The notes beneath the pieces were generated by a model. The model saw only the letters and a program-made list of their open reading frames with translations, was not told where the DNA came from and did not search any database. The position numbers and the translations under genes were made by a program. A DNA stretch of 11,759 nucleotides from Acidimicrobiia bacterium UBA6912 (GTDB lineage Bacteria; Actinomycetota; Acidimicrobiia; Spongiisociales; UBA5794), in the NCBI GenBank assembly GCA_002450985.1, contig DKBA01000063.1, positions 10,764-22,522 of the forward strand. The letters run 5' to 3'. Each line of letters begins with the position of its first letter. The first letter of the stretch is position 1. Shown piece by piece: positions 7,045 through 11,759 of this stretch.

Positions 7045-7073
7045 AGTAGAGCAGGGGTGACCCGACGTGTCAA
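7045..7073 (-). promoter_or_regulatory. Sigma-70-like promoter of the SAM-controlled unit
   Basis: On the minus strand a perfect -35 hexamer TTGACA (7073-7068) is followed by 17 bases and a -10 hexamer TCTACT (7050-7045), matching 4 of 6 consensus positions including the key T, A and final T. Transcription would start at about 7038-7036, just ahead of the riboswitch P1 stem. This is the best promoter match I found in the window and its spacing to the riboswitch is natural. Confidence 0.75.
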
Positions 7074-7143
7074 GGGTGAGGGGGGTAGAGGGGTGGCGGG
7101 TCGGCCGCCTTCGGTCGCCGCGGAGGCGCGCCGCACCGGCGGG

Positions 7144-8163
7144 ATGGGGCGACTGCCCGCTCGTTACCGTCCAACTCCCGGCTACGGCAGGGATGAGGCC
7201 GCGCGGGGCCGACCCGGCCGCGGTCATGACGATCGGTATGTTGAAAGGGTATCGAACGATCACGGGTCCGCCGAGTCGGGCCGAGGGCGACTGCGTTGGT
7301 ACCGCCGGCGGGCTGTGGGTTGGCTGCTGCTCGTCGTGGGGGTTCCAATGGCGGCGATCGGGCTGGGCCTCGTTGCGGACTCCCTTTCGTCGTCGTTCTT
7401 CGGTGGCATCGACGGCGTGCCAGGCGGCATTCTCGACAGGGCATGGCCTCGGGGCGTGTTGCTCTTTGGGGGAGGCGCTGCGCTGGCCGGCATCGGAACG
7501 GGTCTCTCGTGGCTTGGTGCGCGGTTCCGGCAGCCCGGCGCCGCCGAGCTGCTGGCCCGGGACGACCGGGCACCGGTGGTCTTTCTCCGCTCGTTCAGCG
7601 CCGACAACCAGCTTGCGGTGACCACGAGCTCCTGGCCGTTCCAGCGTGCACTCACGCTCGAGGAGCGGATGACGAGGGCGCTCTCCACGCTCGGCCCCGT
7701 GGTCGCCCTCTCCGACCCCGCCGACCCCTTTGGCTTCCTCGGTGCGGCCCGTATGGACGTGGACGACGACGCCTGGCAACAGCGTGTCGAGGAGTTGTGC
7801 CGGTCGGCCGGCTGGGTCGTGTTCTATGCGGGAGATTCGCCCAGCCTGCAATGGGAGATAGACCTGATCACGTCGATCGTCGATCCCCGCCGGGTCATCG
7901 TCTTCATCGGCGGCGCTCGGCAGGCGTACGAAGGTTTCGGCGAGCACTGGGCGGGTGCGACCGGCGTGCCGTGGCCGCCGCGGCCGTCGAGGATGCATCG
8001 CTTCGTTGGCCGGAGGTTGAGAGTGTCCGCGTTCCTCACGTTCGACGACCGATGGCGGCCCACGATCACCTGGTTGGGTCCGGGTGCGGCAGGGGGCGTT
8101 CGACCCCTGCGCCGCAAGCTCCGCCGGGCGGAGCGCCGTCCGGTCGAGGAGGCTCACGCGTGA
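7144..8163 (+). CDS. Membrane protein with two TM helices and a TIR-like domain
   Basis: I do not recognise a named gene. From the ATG at 7144 the product is 339 residues. A basic N-terminus is followed by two hydrophobic helices (about 57-79 and 104-126), then a soluble domain (about 144-255). That domain reads APVVFLRSF, LEERMTRAL, LGPVVALSDP, WQQRVEELCRSAGWVVFYAG and SLQWEIDLI, then VIVFIG. The order of strand, helix, W...V..L, hydrophobic strand, S, W and E resembles a TIR fold; E238 sits where TIR NADases have their catalytic Glu. The C-terminus is basic. The start is uncertain: 7144 lacks a good ribosome binding site, and codons before about 7300 look less typical. GTG at 7315 just before the first helix is an alternative. 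It is transcribed divergently from the SAM-controlled unit. A signalling or NAD-related role is inference. Confidence 0.72.
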   Translation: MGRLPARYRPTPGYGRDEAARGRPGRGHDDRYVERVSNDHGSAESGRGRLRWYRRRAVGWLLLVVGVPMAAIGLGLVADSLSSSFFGGIDGVPGGILDRAWPRGVLLFGGGAALAGIGTGLSWLGARFRQPGAAELLARDDRAPVVFLRSFSADNQLAVTTSSWPFQRALTLEERMTRALSTLGPVVALSDPADPFGFLGAARMDVDDDAWQQRVEELCRSAGWVVFYAGDSPSLQWEIDLITSIVDPRRVIVFIGGARQAYEGFGEHWAGATGVPWPPRPSRMHRFVGRRLRVSAFLTFDDRWRPTITWLGPGAAGGVRPLRRKLRRAERRPVEEAHA

Positions 8164-8166
8164 CCC

Positions 8167-8208
8167 GCCGGCCTGGCTGTCGACATCGGCATTGCGTGAC
8201 CGGCCGGC
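8167..8208. terminator. Possible terminator between convergent genes
   Basis: GCCGGCC (8167-8173) and GGCCGGC (8202-8208) form a 7-bp inverted repeat with a 28-base loop in the gap between the convergent membrane-protein genes. The loop is long and no U tract follows on either strand. It is placed where a bidirectional terminator is expected, but the support is weak. Confidence 0.3.
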
Positions 8209-8235
8209 AGGGCCTGACGATTCGACCTACCGGCG

Positions 8236-8490
8236 TCACCCGAACACGAAGGCCGCAACGATGACCATCGCGACGATGATGCCCATGGCGATCGTGCCCG
8301 CGATCGGCCCAGCCCTGAAGCGGCGGACGATCCCGAGAGCGAGCCGGTCGGACTCGTCGACCCCGAAGCCTGCCGTCGTGGCCCGATCGACGAAACCGTG
8401 GGCGAGCATCTCCATGCGGAACGAGCGGAGCGGGTTGCCGGGGACGTCGGAGCCGTCGAGCGAGGTTCGCGAAGGGTTCTCGTCTCGCAT
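8236..8490 (-). CDS. Small protein with one C-terminal membrane helix
   Basis: The product is 84 residues of unknown function. The first 60 residues are polar, and the last 24 (from about GPIAGTIAMG to the end) form one strongly hydrophobic helix rich in Ile, Val, Ala and Met. The end is FVFG with no positive tail. The basic stretch IVRRFRA just before the helix predicts a cytoplasmic N-terminus with the tail in the membrane. The ATG at 8490 has AGAAGGA about 8 bases upstream; a longer frame from 8604 overlaps the HNH gene and is not supported. It lies 62 bases after the HNH endonuclease stop on the same strand. I see no enzymatic motif. Confidence 0.72.
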   Translation of the reverse strand: MRDENPSRTSLDGSDVPGNPLRSFRMEMLAHGFVDRATTAGFGVDESDRLALGIVRRFRAGPIAGTIAMGIIVAMVIVAAFVFG

Positions 8491-8552
8491 GATTGGGTCC
8501 TTCTGACCTACTCGTTCCACTGTATCGGACGGCGCAACCCCCTCCGCCGCGA

Positions 8553-9824
8553 TCACGGCGGGAGTCCGCTCGTCGTGTAGGTGTGACCGAGCCTCGTCGT
8601 CCACACGTGGTCACCGTTCGGGAGTCTGCGGTACCGCCAGCGTGCAGCATGGCGGACGACGTGGTCGTGGCGGCACAACGGGCCCAGACTGTCGACGGTG
8701 GTGGGGCCGCCCTCGGCCCACGGGATGCGATGGTCGAGGTCGCAGCCCCTCGCCGGCATGCGGCACCCCGGGAACACACACGTCGGGTGGAGTGCCTCGA
8801 CGTGCCGCCGCTGACTCGCCGTTGGCCGGCGCCTGGTGATGCCGGTGGCGACGGGCATGCCGCTGTCGGGGTCCGTCACGGTGTAGCGCCAGCGGGCGTG
8901 ATGTTGCTGATCGGCCACCCGCCGTGCGATGTCGGCGATGACCGGCCCGTAACCGGCGAGCTCGCCAGGGTGCTCGGACAGTCCGGCGAGCGTCTCGAGA
9001 TCGACGCGGATCTCCACACCGCCCACGCGAGCGCCCTCTCCGACCGCCTTCCCTGCCAGCAGGTCGAGGAAGACGTCGGCCCGCAGCTGGTCCATCGATC
9101 GCGCTTCGTCCTTGGTCTTGAGCTGTCTGGCCAGACGGTCGATGCGAGCCCTCGCCGCCGATACCCGGTCCGGCGGAAGATCCAGCCCCAGGAGGTGCGC
9201 CGTCCCGGATGCGTCCGCCTCCGTGACCAGCCGCCGCTGTTCGACGGCGAGCTCGAACCGATTGCGGGCGTCCTCGGGATCGACCGCCACCGCCAACCGG
9301 CGGATCAACGCAGCGAGCTGGCCGGTGGTGAGCCTGGGCGCATCGGCGAGCGCTTGCGCTGCCACGGCCGCAGCAGCCGCATCGGAGACGTGCGCCGTGG
9401 CGCCGGCGATGATCTTGGCGCGCCGCACGTCGATGACGCCCGCGACAAGGCCGGCGTGCACCTCGGGCAGGCGGCGGTGCAGGTCGAGCGCCAGCGCCAC
9501 CTCGGAGTCCGCAGCGCGGCGGGTGAGGCGGAGCGCCACCCGGATCTCGGCGGCTGCGCTCGCTGCGGCCCACGGCTCGTCGTCTCCCTCGTCGGCCATC
9601 GCGTCGACCACCGAGGACATGTCCGCGTAGATGTGCGCCTGGTAATGCGATGCCATCCGCTGGTGGGCCCGCAGCACGACGATGCGGTCGTACCCCGAGA
9701 TCTCGTCCACGTCGATCGATGCCAGGATCGCCGCCAGGGCGGGCCCTGGCTCCATGGCATCGAGCCCTCGGGGAATCCCCTCGGCCCTGCCCCTGCCGTA
9801 AGGCATCGAACGCATGTTCGACAC
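8553..9824 (-). CDS. DUF222 / HNH endonuclease family protein (13E12-like)
   Basis: The product is 423 residues with the two-part layout of the actinobacterial DUF222-HNH family: a long helical DUF222 region (about 25-330) and a C-terminal HNH nuclease domain (about 345-395). The nuclease part shows zinc-type cysteines C349 and C354 (CVFPGC), C361 followed by the DLDH motif (first His H365), WAEGGPTT, and LCRHDHVVRH with C384 and H386/H388. In the usual motif an Asn precedes the LCR segment (NL..LCR.HH). Here it is Ser (DSLGPLC) and HH has become HDH, so catalysis may be reduced. Family members are often present in many copies per genome and their role is unclear. GTG at 9824 is chosen because AGGGGG lies about 8 bases upstream; ATG at 9815 or 9806 would also work. 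Confidence 0.9.
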   Translation of the reverse strand: MSNMRSMPYGRGRAEGIPRGLDAMEPGPALAAILASIDVDEISGYDRIVVLRAHQRMASHYQAHIYADMSSVVDAMADEGDDEPWAAASAAAEIRVALRLTRRAADSEVALALDLHRRLPEVHAGLVAGVIDVRRAKIIAGATAHVSDAAAAAVAAQALADAPRLTTGQLAALIRRLAVAVDPEDARNRFELAVEQRRLVTEADASGTAHLLGLDLPPDRVSAARARIDRLARQLKTKDEARSMDQLRADVFLDLLAGKAVGEGARVGGVEIRVDLETLAGLSEHPGELAGYGPVIADIARRVADQQHHARWRYTVTDPDSGMPVATGITRRRPTASQRRHVEALHPTCVFPGCRMPARGCDLDHRIPWAEGGPTTVDSLGPLCRHDHVVRHAARWRYRRLPNGDHVWTTRLGHTYTTSGLPP

Positions 9825-9847
9825 CGTATCTGCCCCCTGTGACAGAT

Positions 9848-9867
9848 TCGGGTCGGCTTCGACCCGA
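9848..9867 (-). terminator. Hairpin terminator after the TIR-domain gene
   Basis: TCGGGTCG (9848-9855) pairs perfectly with CGACCCGA (9860-9867) around a 4-base loop, 23 bases after the TIR-gene stop on the minus strand. Only a short mixed tract (ATCTGTC) follows, so it is a modest terminator candidate. It separates the TIR gene from the HNH gene, implying that they need not share a transcript. Confidence 0.55.
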
Positions 9868-9890
9868 TCCGCTAGGTCGGCAGGGTCGCT

Positions 9891-11759
9891 CTACGCAGCG
9901 GGGGCGCAGAAGCCCGCTGCGTCGCACACGTTCACGACGTACCACAACCCGCTGCGGAGCTCGAGCCAGAACTCGTCCGGCGAGTAGAAGACCGCAGGCG
10001 AACCGTCCGGGAAGCGGGGATTCGACCCGACCCACGCCCAGCCGTGGTCGTGCTGCTCGAGCGTGACATCCTGGCGGATCACCGAGTTCAGGCCTGTCGA
10101 GCTGTCGAAGAACCCCACGTCGACGAGACCGGTGGTCCCATCGGTCGTGAGCGTCGCCGCATACGTGACGCCGCTGACGACCCACGAGAACGACACGGTC
10201 CCGCTGATCCCCTGGACGTCACTGCTCACGACGGTCGAGGATGCGGTCTGCCGCGTCGTCTCCGGCGTCGGTGTCGAAGCGACGGTCCTCGTCGTCGAAG
10301 GGGGTGGGGTGAAGGACCCGTTCCCGTCGTCGTCGACGAGTGCCGACCGAACAACTCCGGCCCCGACGACGGCGACGGCGAGGACGCCTGCCGCCGCCGC
10401 GACCCTGCGCCCGGTCCGGCGCGGTCGCATGGTGGCCGGCGGTGCAGCTTCGTCGTCGCCGGCCGCCGCCGGCTCCGGCGGCGTGCCCGAGGCTCGGTCG
10501 GACGCCCATTTGCCGCCGCCGGCGCCCCCGGCCGCGCCCTCCACCTCCGTCGTAGCCGCCATCTGACCCCGCTCCGGCGCCTCCCCGCTCCGGGCTGCCG
10601 CCGCCTGCGCCGCTTCCTCGACGGTCGTGAGCGCGCGAGCCGCCTCGACCGTCAGGTCGTCGCGGCCACGCAAGTCCGCCGTCAGCCGCAGGATGTCGCG
10701 CGGTGAGATGTCACCTTCGAGATGATGGGCGAGCTGCTCGACCAGGGCCATCTGCTCCTCCGGCCTGAGCACTCGCGGGGTGCGGATCTCTGTGCGAGTG
10801 TCGAAGAGATACGACGCCGGGACAGGAGGCGATGCGGGTAGCGACGCCGGCAGCTCGGGCGCGTGCGCCCCGCGCAGCGCCGAGATCACGCCGGCGAGCT
10901 CGTCGGCAGACGCGTCGAGGTAGGAGAGATCGGCGCCGGATGCCTCTTCCGACTCGACGGCGATGCGAAGCACCGGCCGGCGCACCGCCTCTGCGTAGTC
11001 GAGCTCGGCGGCGCATGCCCGAGACGCTCGGGAGGCGGCACTGGCCGCCACCACGAAGGCGTCGCTCTCCCGGATCCGGCGCAGGATCTCGTTCCACCAC
11101 TCGATGCCACCAGGGAGCTCCCGATCGAGCCAGACGTCGAACCCTGCGTCGCGCAGGTCCTCGGCCAGGACGCCGACGGCCTCGACGTCGGAGCGGCTGT
11201 AACTGAGGAACACCCGGCCGGCGCCGGGCCGGTTGTCGGCCGGCTCCCCTCGGATCGAATCCGACGCCAGCGGGGCGGCGCTGCGACCGGTGCGCTCGGC
11301 GGTGGCGGCCAGCGCGGCGAGCTTCTCATCGGCCCGAACCGTCAGATCGTTGCGTGCTCGCAGTGTCGAGAGCGCATCGGCGAGCTTGGGGTGGGTCACC
11401 CCACTCGCGACGAGCCGCTCCAATTGGGCCACGATCGCAGCCTGGGCCTCGGGGTCCAGGTAGTCGGCCCGGATCGCCGTCGGGAGATCGACCTCGAAGC
11501 CGTCGGGAACGGCAGGCGCCTGCGCGTCGCGCAACGCCGGAGCCTCGAGGCTCTCGATCGAGCGGTAGAGCTCCGCCATCGCCTGCTTGGACGCCGAGCG
11601 GTAGTCGACACGCTGCAGCCGGGCGAGCTCGGGGGGCACGAGGGCATCGGCCACGCCTTCGCCGACGACAACGGGAATCGCAGGCATACCGAGGCTCGAC
11701 GCGTACCGGTGCTGCGCCTTGCACGTCTCCGAGTCGAGCGACGCACCGCTCACGGCGTA
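9891..11759 (-). CDS. Duplicated TIR-domain transmembrane protein, N-terminus cut off by window edge
   Basis: The frame is open to the right edge, so the N-terminus is missing; residues below are counted from the GTG at 11753. The first TIR domain is represented only by its C-terminal part (about 1-50: SETCKAQHRYASSLGMPAIPV). A helical module follows (about 98-148). A complete second TIR domain (180-270) has RVFLSYSRSD, GFDVWLDRELPGG, WWNEILRRI and ACAAELDYAEA, with E250 at the usual NADase Glu position. A second copy of the helical module lies at 328-380. Next come a Gly/Ala/Pro linker, RRTGRR and one membrane helix (450-471), then a Thr/Pro-rich spacer and a beta-rich C-terminal domain of about 105 residues with two Cys near the end. 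Positive-inside charges place the TIR domains in the cytoplasm and the C-terminus outside. TIR domains can cleave NAD or act in assembly; which applies is unknown. No gene name is recognised. Confidence 0.85.
   Translation of the reverse strand, partial: YAVSGASLDSETCKAQHRYASSLGMPAIPVVVGEGVADALVPPELARLQRVDYRSASKQAMAELYRSIESLEAPALRDAQAPAVPDGFEVDLPTAIRADYLDPEAQAAIVAQLERLVASGVTHPKLADALSTLRARNDLTVRADEKLAALAATAERTGRSAAPLASDSIRGEPADNRPGAGRVFLSYSRSDVEAVGVLAEDLRDAGFDVWLDRELPGGIEWWNEILRRIRESDAFVVAASAASRASRACAAELDYAEAVRRPVLRIAVESEEASGADLSYLDASADELAGVISALRGAHAPELPASLPASPPVPASYLFDTRTEIRTPRVLRPEEQMALVEQLAHHLEGDISPRDILRLTADLRGRDDLTVEAARALTTVEEAAQAAAARSGEAPERGQMAATTEVEGAAGGAGGGKWASDRASGTPPEPAAAGDDEAAPPATMRPRRTGRRVAAAAGVLAVAVVGAGVVRSALVDDDGNGSFTPPPSTTRTVASTPTPETTRQTASSTVVSSDVQGISGTVSFSWVVSGVTYAATLTTDGTTGLVDVGFFDSSTGLNSVIRQDVTLEQHDHGWAWVGSNPRFPDGSPAVFYSPDEFWLELRSGLWYVVNVCDAAGFCAPAA

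Noticed and set aside
6448..7143. N-terminal extension of the plus-strand membrane protein back to 6448
   Set aside because: It would run antisense across osmC, the leader ORF, the SAM riboswitch and its promoter, and its residues show no domain.
9837..9845. CTGTGACAG palindrome upstream of the HNH gene as an operator
   Set aside because: Nine bases with one central base are too short and single-copy to support an operator claim.
8611..10185. Minus-strand 524-codon frame overlapping the HNH and TIR genes
   Set aside because: Arg/Gly/Pro-rich out-of-frame shadow of two genes with recognised domains.
1..11759. CRISPR arrays, tRNA or rRNA genes, insertion sequences
   Set aside because: No spaced direct repeats, no cloverleaf or rRNA-like stretches and no transposase motifs were seen on either strand.

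Overview
The window is about 70% GC and densely coding. It looks like a chromosomal segment of a high-GC actinobacterium. Pointers are an F420-type nitroreductase (DDN family), a DUF222/HNH endonuclease, a GTGA overlap between gnd and zwf, and strong GC bias at third codon positions. The class is not provable from sequence reading alone; an environmental lineage such as Acidimicrobiia would fit. Two genes run off the ends: zwf at the left and a TIR-domain protein at the right.

Bases 1-7073 form a minus-strand block read from right to left. It opens near 7070 with a sigma-70-like promoter (TTGACA, 17 bases, TCTACT) and a compact SAM-I-type (S-box) riboswitch at 7028-6950. A 26-codon leader ORF with a good ribosome binding site and an adjacent Met-Cys codon pair follows, and it overlaps alternative RNA hairpins. 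The genes then run: OsmC-family thiol protein, O-acetylhomoserine sulfhydrylase (MetY), CoA-binding protein, MgtE magnesium transporter (split by a one-base frameshift in a G tract), DDN-family oxidoreductase, 6-phosphogluconate dehydrogenase and glucose-6-phosphate dehydrogenase. The first three form a plausible sulfur or methionine unit under SAM control. The last two are the oxidative pentose phosphate pair that makes NADPH.

Bases 7144-11759 are accessory in character. A plus-strand gene encodes two membrane helices followed by a domain with TIR-like spacing of motifs. It converges on a small minus-strand protein with one C-terminal membrane helix. Upstream of that lies a DUF222/HNH endonuclease with a degenerate HNH motif, and then a large, edge-truncated protein. 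This last has a duplicated TIR plus helical-module unit, one membrane helix and a secreted C-terminal domain. The first TIR copy has Gln where the second has the putative catalytic Glu. Two membrane-anchored TIR or TIR-like proteins within 4.6 kb make this the most interesting part of the window, possibly a signalling or defence system.
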